The notes: generated from the sequence alone by a model not told the origin. Positions 17,201 to 26,913 are shown, counted from the first letter of the stretch. The stretch: 45,333 nt of DNA from CAZQYC01 sp043746555 (GCA_043746555.1 JAYTQU010000285.1:1-45333), one strand, 5' to 3'. Translations and numbers: made by a program.

Positions 17201-18602
17201 CCCTTCCAAACCGCTCAATGTGTGGCTCGTCGACGACGATGCATCGATTCGTTGGGTGCTAGAGCGCGCGTTACGCCAAGGCGGAATGGCGCCCACCACC
17301 TTCGATCAAGCCGACACCGCGCTCGCCGCGTTACGCCGCAATTGTCCCGATGTGTTGATCACCGACATTCGCATGCCCGGTCGCAGCGGATTGGAATTGC
17401 TAACGGAAATTCGCGGCAGTCAACCGGAATTGCCGGTGATTGTGATGACGGCGCACTCCGATCTCGATAGCGCGGTCGCCGCATACAAAGGCGGCGCGTT
17501 CGAATACCTTCCAAAGCCTTTCGACATCGACCAAGCCGTCGATCTCGTGCGTCGCGCCGCGCAACAACAAACGCGTACCGAAGAAACGGCACCCGAGTCG
17601 CGTCGCATTCCCGAGATGCTGGGTCAAGCGCCGGCGATGCAAGAAGTGTTTCGCGCCATCGGCCGACTGTCGCGTTCGAGCATGACCGTGCTCATCACCG
17701 GCGAATCCGGAACCGGCAAAGAATTGGTCGCGCGCGCCTTGCATCGCCATAGTCCGCGCGCCAACAAAGCATTTATCGCATTGAATACCTCGGCATTCAC
17801 TGCGGACTTGCTCGAATCGGAATTGTTCGGCCACGAAAAAGGCGCGTTCACCGGCGCCGATGCGCTGCGTCGCGGGCGATTCGAACAGGCCGACGGCGGC
17901 ACATTATTTCTCGATGAGATCGGCGACATGTCGCCGCAGCTACAAACCCGATTGCTGCGTGTACTGGCCGAAGGCGAGTTCTATCGAGTCGGCGGACAAA
18001 CGCCGGTTCGCGTGGATGTGCGTGTAATCGCCGCTACGCACCAAGACTTGGATGTTCGAGTCACGCAAGGGTTGTTTCGCGAGGATCTGCTGCATCGCTT
18101 GAACGTCATACGAATCGAAGTTCCGCCTTTGCGTTCTCGCCGCGAGGACATTCCTGAACTCATCCTTCACTATTTGAACGAGGCGGCCGTCGAGCTTGGC
18201 GTCGAACCAAAAGTACTGACTGCCGAAGCGGAAGCGGCGCTCACGCAATTCGATTGGCCGGGCAATGTCCGTCAAGTTGTGAACACCTGTCGGCGCTTGA
18301 CTGTCAGCGCGCCCGGCAGCGAGATCAAAGCCGAGGACATTCCCACCGACTTGGGCGGTTCGCCGAGTCCAACGAAATTGCAAGACGAGTGGACGCGCCA
18401 ACTGACATCGTGGGCCGATAAACGATTGGCCGGCGGCGGGAAACCGTTACTCGACGATGCGTTACCGGAGTTCGAACGCACACTGATTCGCAGCGCTCTA
18501 CGCAAAGCCGAAGGCGGCCGCCAAGACGCCGCACGCCTGCTCGGCTGGGGTCGCAATACGCTCACGCGCAAATTGAAAGAATTGGGAATGGACGACGAGT
18601 AG
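17181..18602 (+). CDS. ntrC: Nitrogen regulation response regulator NtrC, sigma-54 activator
   Basis: 473 residues in three domains. The receiver has the phosphorylated Asp62 in LITDIRMPGRSG. The AAA+ domain (about 145-370) has Walker A GESGTGKE, the sigma-54 contact loop GAFTGA and Walker B TLFLDEIGDM. The C-terminal Fis-type helix-turn-helix is RQDAARLLGWGRNTLTRKLKEL. Phosphorylated NtrC oligomerises at enhancers and drives open-complex formation at sigma-54 promoters such as the one before glnA. The start may be ATG 17181 or, four codons later, ATG 17193. A hairpin follows the gene. Confidence 0.97.
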   Translation: MQTHMSNPSKPLNVWLVDDDASIRWVLERALRQGGMAPTTFDQADTALAALRRNCPDVLITDIRMPGRSGLELLTEIRGSQPELPVIVMTAHSDLDSAVAAYKGGAFEYLPKPFDIDQAVDLVRRAAQQQTRTEETAPESRRIPEMLGQAPAMQEVFRAIGRLSRSSMTVLITGESGTGKELVARALHRHSPRANKAFIALNTSAFTADLLESELFGHEKGAFTGADALRRGRFEQADGGTLFLDEIGDMSPQLQTRLLRVLAEGEFYRVGGQTPVRVDVRVIAATHQDLDVRVTQGLFREDLLHRLNVIRIEVPPLRSRREDIPELILHYLNEAAVELGVEPKVLTAEAEAALTQFDWPGNVRQVVNTCRRLTVSAPGSEIKAEDIPTDLGGSPSPTKLQDEWTRQLTSWADKRLAGGGKPLLDDALPEFERTLIRSALRKAEGGRQDAARLLGWGRNTLTRKLKELGMDDE

Positions 18603-18611
18603 CGCGATAAA

Positions 18612-18639
18612 TTCCGTTTGCGGCACAACTCAAACGGAA
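18612..18639 (+). terminator. Hairpin after ntrC, probable terminator
   Basis: TTCCGTTTG and CAAACGGAA form a 9-base perfect stem with a 10-base loop, 9 bases after the ntrC stop. It is flanked by A-rich sequence, with only a weak T-run afterwards, so termination efficiency is uncertain. Confidence 0.55.
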
Positions 18640-18696
18640 AACTTTCCTCCACGGTCTTACATACCCTAGTACGGTTCGCCTGAATAATCGGGCGCC

Positions 18697-19794
18697 ATGG
18701 CTCTATGGTATGCGCTCGTTTTCATTTTGGCGGTGATCGTCGTTGCGATCGGCGCGTTGATTTTTCGTCGGCGACACGCTGCGTCGGCCGATGACGACTC
18801 GATTTCAACGACAGCACAGCGAGATGAAGATGCGGCCACGCCGGATCGCAACATCGCCGCGACGATTCCTTTTCAAACCGACGCCATCGTCGAACAGCAA
18901 AACGCTATCTATCGTTTGGCGTTCGGCGTTAAGCGCATTGATTATCGAATTCTCGGCGAACACGTTCGCGTTTTAAAAGCAACTCAAGACGCTGTGGCCG
19001 GCGCGATGAACGAGCCGCGTTATTTTCCGCGCAAGCCCGCGCTGTTGCCGAAGTTATTGCGCGCCATCAACACGCTCGACAATGGTCGCCACGAAATCGT
19101 TCGACTGATTTTGCAAGACGCGGTATTGGCCGGCAATGTGCTGAAACGAGCCAACAGCGCCTACTATCGGCAAAGCACCGACGTTGTCGAAAGCATCGAT
19201 CGCGCGGTGCTGATTCTCGGTAACGAAGGCATGCGCGCGCCCGTCGCGAGCGCCATCATGCAGCCCGTGTTTCAATTGCCGGCCGGATTCTTCGAGCATT
19301 TTGCGCCGATTACTTGGGAGCAGGCACGCCGCACGGCTTATGCTGCGGAGGAGATCGCACGAGCTCACGTTTCCACCGATGCGCTGGTCGCTCACTTGGC
19401 GGGCATGCTCGGAGGATTGAGTCGCATCGTTTTATTTAGATTGACGATGGATAAGTATCGACTACAAGGCAATATCATGCCGCGCCCCGAAGTATTCATT
19501 AAAGTAATGATCGATCACGAGCCGCAAGTCGCACGCGCCATCGCCGCCGCTTGGGAGCTGTCGCCGGCCTTTATCGAGGCCTTCGACGCGCAAGTGCAAG
19601 CCACACCGCCACATCGCATGTCGCCTTTGGCAAGCACCGTGTACTACGCCAACCTTGTCGGTCTGCTGACAACGCTTCATCACCATGATCTTATCGATAT
19701 CGAAAGCGCTTACGAATTACTTGCGGGGCAGGGACTAGAAAGCGCTACGTCCAACGCTATTTGGACCATCGCCGGTGCGGATATCATCGAATAG
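18697..19794 (+). CDS. Membrane-anchored HDOD domain protein
   Basis: 365 residues. One N-terminal membrane helix (about 4-24, ALVFILAVIVVAIGALIF) precedes an acidic linker. An HDOD domain spans about 115-330: LLPKLLRAINTLDN, ILQDAVLAGNVLKRANSAYY, SIDRAVLILGNEGMRA and VAHLAGMLGGLSRIVL. HDOD is an HD-like fold without phosphodiesterase activity, found in signalling and chemotaxis-linked proteins. No output domain is present. It follows ntrC after a hairpin and is convergent with hrpB. The exact role is unknown. Confidence 0.85.
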   Translation: MALWYALVFILAVIVVAIGALIFRRRHAASADDDSISTTAQRDEDAATPDRNIAATIPFQTDAIVEQQNAIYRLAFGVKRIDYRILGEHVRVLKATQDAVAGAMNEPRYFPRKPALLPKLLRAINTLDNGRHEIVRLILQDAVLAGNVLKRANSAYYRQSTDVVESIDRAVLILGNEGMRAPVASAIMQPVFQLPAGFFEHFAPITWEQARRTAYAAEEIARAHVSTDALVAHLAGMLGGLSRIVLFRLTMDKYRLQGNIMPRPEVFIKVMIDHEPQVARAIAAAWELSPAFIEAFDAQVQATPPHRMSPLASTVYYANLVGLLTTLHHHDLIDIESAYELLAGQGLESATSNAIWTIAGADIIE

Positions 19795-19825
19795 ATCGCT
19801 CGCCTCTTGATGGCCAACTGGAAAG

Positions 19826-22357
19826 CTATCGGGACCGTGGTTTCGCGCGCGCCGTCGCTTGTGCCTGCAAGGGATCGTCGGGCCAGTGGTGTTTGGGATA
19901 GCGGCCTTTCAAATCTTTTTTTACGTCGTGATAACCCCGCGCCCAAAAGCTTGCGAGATCTTGCGTCGTTTGCACAGGCCGTCGCGCCGGTGAGAGCAAT
20001 TGCATTAACAAACTAACTCGACCGCCGCCGACTCGCGGCGTTTCCGTTAAGCCGAACACTTCTTGCAAACGCACTGCGAGCGTCGGTGGATCGTTGGAAT
20101 AGTCGATCGGAATGTGCGATCCGCTTGGAACCGCCAAATGCGTCGGCGCCAGTTCGTCGAGACGAGTGCGTTGGCTCCAAGTCAGCAACGCGAGCAAAGT
20201 TGCCTGCACATCGATACGCGCAAGATGATCGCGGCGCGTGATATTACTAAGCCAAGGTCCGAGCCACGAATCCAGATTTTCCAGCAAATCGATATCCGTC
20301 ACCGCCGGCCAGACTTCCGGCGGAATCGTATCGATGCGGTTCGCAAACACGACACGTGTTTGCAACGTGCGCGCCTCAGGAGTCCAGGGCAATGCATCGA
20401 GCGAAAGCTGACGAATTCCGGCGAGCATGGCACTGCTGATTGCGTTCGGATCGGCGTCGTCCAAGTTTTTGCTCGACAGCACCAACGCGCCAAGCGTGCG
20501 TTCGCTGCGCGCGATGACGGCTTGCTCGCGAACATCCCATTCGATACGCGATGTTTCACGAATGTCTTTGGCAAAGTGAAATTCCAAAACGCTGCGTTCG
20601 ATCGGTGCAGCCAAACGAATGCGCGCTTCGCGATCGACGTCGTCGAGTTCGGCGGCAACCAAGAATTCGGCATTCGCGATGCTTTGCGGATCGGGAAGCA
20701 TGGCGCCGCGACCGCTCGATAGGAGATATCGACCTCCGCTACTACCCCTTGCTCCACGCGCTTGAGCGATACGATCGGGAAACGCCCAGGCGAGCAACAG
20801 CCCGATGTCTTCATCGGCCGAAGGTTTCGCAGATGCATTATCGAGTTGTCGCAATAGCAACTCGGCGCTTCGTTGCACTCGCTGACGTGCGAGGCGATCC
20901 ACATCGATATCTCGCGCCAGCGCAGCGCCGCGAATCGCGTCCAAGCGCAATCGCAAATCGACGTCGCGAGCTTGACCCGCTCGATGTCGAATTAGATCGC
21001 GCTCGCCGAGCATTGCCGCTAACTGCGCCGCCGTTTCGGCTTGTCCAATCGTATTGGCACGCAGCAACATATGCGCGAGTCGCGGATGCGCGCCAATGTT
21101 GGCCATCGCCCGACCGTGTTCGGTCATTCGACCCGCGCTATCGAGTACTTGCAGCGAAGTCAGCAAATCGCGCGCTTGGGAAAACGTGGCCGTCGGCGGT
21201 AAATCAAGCCAACGTAAATCGTTTGCGTCTTGAATACCCCAAGCCGCCAATTCGAGCGCGAGTGGCGCGAGATCGGCCTCGACAATTTCCGCGGGTGTGT
21301 GCGCAGCAAGTGCGGCATGTTCGGATTCGGACCAAAGTCGATAACACACGCCTGACTCTAGCCGCCCGGCACGACCGCGACGTTGATCGGCGGAAGCACG
21401 CGAAATACGTACCGTATCGAGTCGACTCATCCCTGTTGCCGGATCGAATCGCGAACGTCGCGCGAGTCCGGAATCTATCACAATGCGGATTCCTTCGATG
21501 GTCAAACTGGTTTCCGCAATATTGGTCGTCAACACAATCTTGCGTCGGCCCGGCGTACTCGGCGCGATTGCAATGTCTTGTTCCGCCGTCGATAGTTCAC
21601 CAAAGAGCGGCAGAACTAATGTGGACTTGGGCAGTTGCGCTTCTTCCAGCAAGCGTTGAACGCGACGTATCTCGCCTTGTCCCGGCAAGAACACCAACAT
21701 ATCGCCTGCGTGTTCGTTCAGCGCGATCAAAACGGTCGACGCAATGCTTCTTGCAATATCGGATTCCTTCGAGCGACGGCGATATACGGTCTCCACGGAA
21801 AATGATCGCCCTTGCGACGCGACAATCGGCGCATCACCCAAAAGTTTCGCGATGGATTCGCCATCGAGAGTTGCCGACATCACCAGCAACTTCAGATCAT
21901 CGCGAAGTTGCGCTTGAACATCGAGACACAGCGCGAGCCCTAAATCGGCCTGCAAGCTGCGTTCGTGAAATTCATCGAAGATCACGAGCGCAGTGTCTTC
22001 AAGTGCTGCGTCGCGTTGCAGTCGCCGCGTGAGAATCCCTTCGGTCACTACTTCGATGCGCGTGGCATTGCTGACTTTCGAATCGAGTCGCGTGCGATAG
22101 CCTACAGTGCGTCCAACCGGTTCGTTCAATTGCCAAGCCATGCGAGTCGCAACCGCACGCGCGGCAAGACGTCGCGGTTCCAGCATCACAATCTTTTGAT
22201 TCTTTAGCCAGGGCGCGTCGAGTAATGCGAGCGGTACGCCGGTCGATTTTCCGGCACCGGGCGGCGCTTGCAACACGACGGCGCGATGATTATTGAGCGC
22301 GACGAACAGACGCGGCAGCGCCTCATCGATCGGCAACTGAATCGGTAAATTGTTCAA
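19826..22357 (-). CDS. hrpB: ATP-dependent RNA helicase HrpB
   Basis: 843 residues from a TTG start, the usual HrpB size. Motif I is QAPPGAGKSTGVPLAL, motif II is DEFHERSLQADLGLAL (a DEFH variant), motif III is VMSATLDG, motif V is TTNIAETSLTIEGI and motif VI is QRRGRAGR. The HA2-like and HrpB C-terminal regions follow (LLMQLLSPARRPVQTTQDLASFW, split here across the usual conserved end). It is a DEAH-box helicase with a poorly known role. The TTG at 22357 overlaps the stop of the upstream pseudouridine synthase as TTGA. An in-frame GTG at 22423 lies deeper inside that gene and is less likely. Confidence 0.94.
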   Translation of the reverse strand: MNNLPIQLPIDEALPRLFVALNNHRAVVLQAPPGAGKSTGVPLALLDAPWLKNQKIVMLEPRRLAARAVATRMAWQLNEPVGRTVGYRTRLDSKVSNATRIEVVTEGILTRRLQRDAALEDTALVIFDEFHERSLQADLGLALCLDVQAQLRDDLKLLVMSATLDGESIAKLLGDAPIVASQGRSFSVETVYRRRSKESDIARSIASTVLIALNEHAGDMLVFLPGQGEIRRVQRLLEEAQLPKSTLVLPLFGELSTAEQDIAIAPSTPGRRKIVLTTNIAETSLTIEGIRIVIDSGLARRSRFDPATGMSRLDTVRISRASADQRRGRAGRLESGVCYRLWSESEHAALAAHTPAEIVEADLAPLALELAAWGIQDANDLRWLDLPPTATFSQARDLLTSLQVLDSAGRMTEHGRAMANIGAHPRLAHMLLRANTIGQAETAAQLAAMLGERDLIRHRAGQARDVDLRLRLDAIRGAALARDIDVDRLARQRVQRSAELLLRQLDNASAKPSADEDIGLLLAWAFPDRIAQARGARGSSGGRYLLSSGRGAMLPDPQSIANAEFLVAAELDDVDREARIRLAAPIERSVLEFHFAKDIRETSRIEWDVREQAVIARSERTLGALVLSSKNLDDADPNAISSAMLAGIRQLSLDALPWTPEARTLQTRVVFANRIDTIPPEVWPAVTDIDLLENLDSWLGPWLSNITRRDHLARIDVQATLLALLTWSQRTRLDELAPTHLAVPSGSHIPIDYSNDPPTLAVRLQEVFGLTETPRVGGGRVSLLMQLLSPARRPVQTTQDLASFWARGYHDVKKDLKGRYPKHHWPDDPLQAQATARAKPRSR

Positions 22358-23199
22358 GCGCGATGCGAATCCAACACGGCAGCGCGCAATTTGTCGACGT
22401 CTTTCTTGCCGAGCAACTTGCACTGCCCGGGTTTGAGATCGGCGACTCGCAGCGGTCCGATCGCGATGCGTTCTAGTTCACGCACTTTCAAACCAACACG
22501 TGCGAGCATGCGACGAATCTCGCGATTCTGGCCTTCGCGCAGCTTGACGCTGAGCACAGTGCGATCGCCGCGACTGCGATCGACAAAGCGCTTAACGATG
22601 CGCACGGATTCCATCGCCGCGCGCTTGGCGTTTTTTGCGCCACTTGCATCGGGGGTGATGAGATACATTCCGCGACGCAGTTTCTGCAATTGCTCTTCGC
22701 TCGCCAAGCCGGCAGTCGTAACGCGATATTCTTTGGCGATGCCGATGCGCGGATGCGTGAGTCGATGCGCGAGATCGCCGTCGTTGGTGATTAGGAGCAA
22801 GCCGGTTGAATCCCCGTCCAAACGGCCGACCGGATACAGTCGTTCTTCGGCGCGCATCGCCGGCGGCAACAACGACAATACATTGCGCCGGCCGAGTTCG
22901 TCGTGCGTCGTCGAGATCACGCCTTTGGGTTTATTCACCAGGAAATAGGTGAGCTTGCGAGGGGTGGCCGTTGGCGTATTCGGCACGCTACCGCTGACAT
23001 CGACCGGCAAGCCGTCGAACGTGACCACATCGCGAGTTGGATCAACGAAGCACGGCAAAGACGTGACGGCACGTCCATTCACCTGGACGCGACCATTCAG
23101 AATCAATTGCTCGCAATCGCGACGCGCCGCAATGCCGGCGTCGGCGAGCGCTTTCTGCAATCGAACGCCATTGGAACGCGGTGTAGTGGATTTTTGCAT
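22354..23199 (-). CDS. rluB: 23S rRNA pseudouridine synthase, RsuA/RluB family
   Basis: 281 residues. An N-terminal S4 RNA-binding domain (RLQKALADAGIAARRDCEQ, ILNGRVQVNG) is followed by the catalytic domain. The catalytic Asp lies in PVGRLDGDSTGLLLITNDG, and RRMLARVGLKVRELERIAIG is the C-terminal family block. RluB modifies U2605 of 23S rRNA in E. coli; RsuA, RluE and RluF are close relatives, so the exact target is a family-level call. The start at 23199 (MQKSTT) is preferred to 23226. It is coupled to hrpB by a TTGA overlap. Confidence 0.9.
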   Translation of the reverse strand: MQKSTTPRSNGVRLQKALADAGIAARRDCEQLILNGRVQVNGRAVTSLPCFVDPTRDVVTFDGLPVDVSGSVPNTPTATPRKLTYFLVNKPKGVISTTHDELGRRNVLSLLPPAMRAEERLYPVGRLDGDSTGLLLITNDGDLAHRLTHPRIGIAKEYRVTTAGLASEEQLQKLRRGMYLITPDASGAKNAKRAAMESVRIVKRFVDRSRGDRTVLSVKLREGQNREIRRMLARVGLKVRELERIAIGPLRVADLKPGQCKLLGKKDVDKLRAAVLDSHRA

Positions 23200-23369
23200 G
23201 CGCGCATGGTACTGGCAATGCGGCAATCACTCTAGTCGTTACGCCTTTCGGTCCGATCTACGTAAGCACTGGTTAAGTTACGTTCTCCGGCCTTTACCGG
23301 ACCACGACACGCGGTGGACAACGCTTCCAGAAGCGCTTCCTTCTCGGGCGGCACTTGATCAGTATTTAC

Positions 23370-23900
23370 CTAATCGTCGAATCTTGCGGTAAACCCGATC
23401 GGGCGTTTCTTGCTCGTCGGTGGCGTCATGAGTTCACGGATCGTCTTGATGATTCCTGTGATGGCCTGGTCGTGTGTGGAAAGTTTTTGTTCCAATTCGT
23501 CGAGACGTTTAGCGAGCTCCTTGTTCGACGAAAGCATTTCCCGCAGATTTACAAAGGCTCGTACCACGTACACACTCATTTCGACCGCGCGCGGACTATT
23601 GAGAACCATTGCGGCCATAATGGCGCCGTGTTCGGTTAAAGCGTAGGGAGCATAACGTCGACCGCCACGCCGAGGGTTTGAGGTCGCAAATTGCGACCTC
23701 AAACTGTGAAGTTCATCCGCATTGACTCGAAACATGAAATCCGTGGGAAAACGCGCAACGTTGCGTTTGACTTGTTCGTTAAAGCGCTTCGTCGTTACGC
23801 CATAGAGAGCGGCGAGTTCGCTGTCGAGCAGCACGCGTTGATTGCGCAAAATCAGGATTGATCGCGTGATGGTTGCGACCGATACAGTGTCGGACTTCAT
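23370..23900 (-). CDS. ORF6N domain-containing protein
   Basis: 176 residues. The ORF6N DNA-binding-type domain fills the N-terminal half: RNQRVLLDSELAALYGV, TKRFNEQVKRNVARFPTDFMF and APYALTEHGAIMAAMVL. A coiled-coil-like segment (LAKRLDELEQKLSTHDQAI) follows. The domain is known from phage antirepressor-like proteins and also occurs as single chromosomal genes. A strong ribosome binding site (AAGGAG) precedes the ATG. No phage or integrase genes are nearby, so it is an orphan. The biological target is unknown. Confidence 0.92.
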   Translation of the reverse strand: MKSDTVSVATITRSILILRNQRVLLDSELAALYGVTTKRFNEQVKRNVARFPTDFMFRVNADELHSLRSQFATSNPRRGGRRYAPYALTEHGAIMAAMVLNSPRAVEMSVYVVRAFVNLREMLSSNKELAKRLDELEQKLSTHDQAITGIIKTIRELMTPPTSKKRPIGFTARFDD

Positions 23901-23944
23901 CTATTCCACTCCTTGGAAATGTTGTCCTTAGTGAGTTGCGACGC

Positions 23945-25798
23945 TTAATGCTTCTTTCTTGCAAACTCGTGATTGAGTAATGCGCGCAGTCGAACCGCTT
24001 TAAGCGGCTTGTGCAGCATCGTAAGTCCCGCCGCACTCACCTCGCGTAAGCGTTCGACGGCCGTGTCGCCGCTCAAGACGACCGCAGGAATGTTGTCACC
24101 CAACGCCGCGCGCAGCGCGCGCACGGCTTCGATGCCGTTCTTGTTATCGCCCAACCGAAAGTCGGCAATGATGAAATCCGGCGCGGTGTTATGCAGCGCA
24201 TCGATTGCCTCGGCGGCACCAGGCGTTGCGACGCAACGGCAGCCCCAACTTTCCAGCAGACTTTGCATTCCCAAGCGCACCGAGGCTTCATCGTCCACTA
24301 CCACGATGGTGCGATTGGCAAGCAAATCGGGCACTGCGATTTCGGCCGTTAAAATATGCGTGTACGGCTGCGCTTCCAGACCCTGCTCCACTTCAAGCGC
24401 GAACATCGAGCCTTTGCCAGGTCGCGATTGCAACGTCAGTGGGCACTCAAGCAACGTTGCCACACGCTTCACCGTCGATAATCCAAGGCCCAATCCTTTG
24501 CGTCGATCACGCTCCGGATTGTGCAGTTGATAGAACTCTTCGAACACCTTGTCTTGTTGATCGCGCGGAATTCCGATGCCGCTATCCCAAACCTCTACTG
24601 ACATCTTTCCGTTGCGACGCCGGAGGCCAACGACCACGCCGCCTTGTTCGGTGTAACGAATCGCGTTAGAAACAAGGTTCGACAGAATGCGAAACAGCAA
24701 CGACGGATCGCAAAACAGCATGACTTCGGTGCGATGCACACGCAGACGCAGCCCTTTTTCGCTCGCGGCCGGCATGTACGTGGTGCGAATGCGATCGAAC
24801 ACAATACTGGCTTTGAAATGCTCCATGCGCGGTTTGATTTGTCCGGCGTCCAGGCGCGAGATATCGAGTAGGTCGTCGAACAAAGATTCCAACGACTCGA
24901 TGCTGTGTTGAATCTGTTCGACCAACTGACGTTTGCCGGCTTCCATGATGGAATTGCGCAACGTGGTCGCGAACAATCCCAAGGCATGCAACGGTTGACG
25001 TAGATCGTGATTGGCCGCCGCAAAGAATCGAGATTTCGCCAAACTTGCTTGCTCGGCTTTATTGCGTGCTTCGGCTTCCGCGATGTTGGTTTGTTGCAAT
25101 TCGCGAATCAATTGCTCGTTTTCGTAACGCAACTTGATTGAGCTGATGACCAAGCGTGCTTGTCGGTGACCCACCGACAAAATGTACGCGAGCACGATAA
25201 GCCAAATCACAATAGAGAGGATCTTCGTGTCGGACCCGTTAGTCAGATAGCGCAAGGCCAACGCGCCTAACAGCGGCGTCGTCGACGTGTAAAGCGCCGG
25301 TGGAAAATATGCGTGCGTCAACATGCTGGCGGCCATGCGGCAGGTCAAACACATCAACACAAAGGTTTGTGTCCAGACATTGTTGTCGAGACCGGGCAAA
25401 AATATTGCCGCGCCCCACGCCAACGCGGAAGGCAACACCGCCCAGGAATAGAACCATCCCCAACGACGTGCGTTGGTATTGCAGTCGGGCGCGTTTCGAT
25501 AAAAATAACCGAGCACATCGACAGCGACGCGCAGTCCAACCACCATCGCGGCCCAACCGAGCAGTATCTCAGTCGCGACTTCTTTCCACGCCGCCACGAC
25601 GATGAGGGCGAGCATGCCCATCGTCAACAATGTGCCGGTGAGATTGGTCCGATACAGAACTGAAATTCGATCGTTGTCCACGCGTGTGCGTAACGCCACG
25701 TCCACACCGTTGGTTGGTGCTTGAACATTTTCAGGCGCGCTGCCGACCGTTTCCTTGGCCGACTGCGACGCATTACGCATGAGTGCGGGCGATCTCAT
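23945..25798 (-). CDS. Hybrid sensor histidine kinase with C-terminal receiver
   Basis: 617 residues from the ATG at 25798. About six hydrophobic segments (residues 50-210) form a membrane sensor with no recognised ligand domain, followed by a coiled-coil linker. The phospho-accepting His264 is in FFAAANHDLRQPLHALGLF. The ATPase domain has DSGIGIP and KGLGLGLSTVKRVATLL. A receiver (about 500-610, TIVVVDDEASVR and FIIADFRLGDNKNG) is fused at the end. It follows a NarL-type response regulator gene and overlaps it by 26 bases, so the two act as a pair. An ATG at 25780 is the alternative start. Confidence 0.93.
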   Translation of the reverse strand: MRSPALMRNASQSAKETVGSAPENVQAPTNGVDVALRTRVDNDRISVLYRTNLTGTLLTMGMLALIVVAAWKEVATEILLGWAAMVVGLRVAVDVLGYFYRNAPDCNTNARRWGWFYSWAVLPSALAWGAAIFLPGLDNNVWTQTFVLMCLTCRMAASMLTHAYFPPALYTSTTPLLGALALRYLTNGSDTKILSIVIWLIVLAYILSVGHRQARLVISSIKLRYENEQLIRELQQTNIAEAEARNKAEQASLAKSRFFAAANHDLRQPLHALGLFATTLRNSIMEAGKRQLVEQIQHSIESLESLFDDLLDISRLDAGQIKPRMEHFKASIVFDRIRTTYMPAASEKGLRLRVHRTEVMLFCDPSLLFRILSNLVSNAIRYTEQGGVVVGLRRRNGKMSVEVWDSGIGIPRDQQDKVFEEFYQLHNPERDRRKGLGLGLSTVKRVATLLECPLTLQSRPGKGSMFALEVEQGLEAQPYTHILTAEIAVPDLLANRTIVVVDDEASVRLGMQSLLESWGCRCVATPGAAEAIDALHNTAPDFIIADFRLGDNKNGIEAVRALRAALGDNIPAVVLSGDTAVERLREVSAAGLTMLHKPLKAVRLRALLNHEFARKKH

Positions 25799-26417
25799 AG
25801 TTGGATACCGACGGAAGTAATCCGTTTTGTTGAGCTGCAATCACCGCCTGCGTGCGATTCTTGACATTGAGCGCTTCGAGCACGGCGGTAACGTGCGCTT
25901 TCACCGTGCGTTCGGCGAGTTGCAGTTCGCGTGCGATTTCTTTGTTGCTGTGGCCGCGTGCCAGCATGCTGACGACTTCCAGTTGGCGCAATGTGAGGGT
26001 GCCGGAGGAGTCCGGACGGACCATGGATTCGTCGGACTTCGGCACAAAGATATTTCCATCGAGGACATCGTCGATCGCCGCAAGCATTTCATCGGCGGTG
26101 AACGATTTTGGAATGAAACCGGAAGCGCCGGCCGCCACCGACTGATTGGCGATACCGTCGTGTTCGTCGCCGGAGATGATGATGCATGCCGTGGTCGGCG
26201 ATCGATCGCCGATTTGCCGCAAGGCCGAGAAGCCATCGCTATCGCGCAAATGCAGATCGAGCAACACGAGGCCGATATCCGTATCGATCGACAGCAAATC
26301 CAGCGCTTCGTGCAGCGTTGAAACGCTCAGGATGGAAGCTTCGAGCGCACTTTGCTCCAAAACGGCATGGAAGCCCGCTCGAAACAAAGGGTGGTCGTCG
26401 ACAATCAAAATCTTCAT
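25773..26417 (-). CDS. NarL/FixJ-family response regulator
   Basis: 214 residues. The receiver domain begins MKILIVDDHPLFRAG and has phospho-acceptor Asp54 in LVLLDLHLRDSDG. A LuxR-type helix-turn-helix occupies the C-terminus (LTLRQLEVVSMLARGHSNKEIARE, split as LTLRQLEVV and SNKEIAREL; ERTVKAHVTAVLEALNVKNRT carries the recognition helix). It is the DNA-binding partner of the overlapping hybrid kinase. A pair of 13-base direct repeats lies upstream at 26486-26522. Confidence 0.95.
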   Translation of the reverse strand: MKILIVDDHPLFRAGFHAVLEQSALEASILSVSTLHEALDLLSIDTDIGLVLLDLHLRDSDGFSALRQIGDRSPTTACIIISGDEHDGIANQSVAAGASGFIPKSFTADEMLAAIDDVLDGNIFVPKSDESMVRPDSSGTLTLRQLEVVSMLARGHSNKEIARELQLAERTVKAHVTAVLEALNVKNRTQAVIAAQQNGLLPSVSNYEIARTHA

Positions 26418-26485
26418 GGCGAGCCTAATTCCTGGAGTTGGCGCAACTCACGATACGTGCACGATGTTCGAACGCATGTCTGTAA

Positions 26486-26522
26486 CGATGCCTGGGCCGA
26501 TCACTGAATCGATGCCTGGGCC
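26486..26522. repeat. 13-base direct repeat pair upstream of the response regulator
   Basis: CGATGCCTGGGCC occurs at 26486-26498 and again at 26510-26522, starts 24 bases apart. The pair lies 69-105 bases upstream of the regulator's start codon, so it may be an operator. Confidence 0.4.
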
Positions 26523-26854
26523 TGCGCGCAAGCGCTGCCTGGACAAAGTTTGGGCTGCGGTCGCGAACACGACGGGAGTTCGCATGGTACGTCCAAGGAT
26601 TGGAACCCGGCAATGGCCCTTTGGGGCTATGCCCTTTTGGACAATTGAGGCGTACCCCTAAAGCGTCTAGCCTCCCGATGGACGGTATGCGGATCGGCAA
26701 GGAGCGACTTATAGGACTGAGTCGTACGGAGCCGATTCGCAGCCGTTTTAGAACCGACCGCTTACAAGTCCAGGTAAGCAAAGATGAAATGATGTGGTGG
26801 CTGTCCCCCGCAAGACCCCCAACCAGGCGCAATTGCGCTCGACGACTCACGCAC

Positions 26855-26913
26855 GACAACCCCAGCGACAACCCCAGCGACCACCCCAGCGACAACCAGG
26901 CGATAACCCAGAG
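26855..26913. repeat. 12-base tandem repeat array
   Basis: GACAACCCCAGC occurs twice, then GACCACCCCAGC, then two degenerate copies. Read in one frame it gives a repeated DNPS, but the surrounding frame is not convincing as a gene. The 26418-27188 interval otherwise holds only the direct repeat at 26486, the doubtful small ORF at 26923 and no known family. Confidence 0.7.

Noticed and set aside
26855..26913. CRISPR array
   Set aside because: Units are 12 bases with no spacers; it is a simple tandem repeat.
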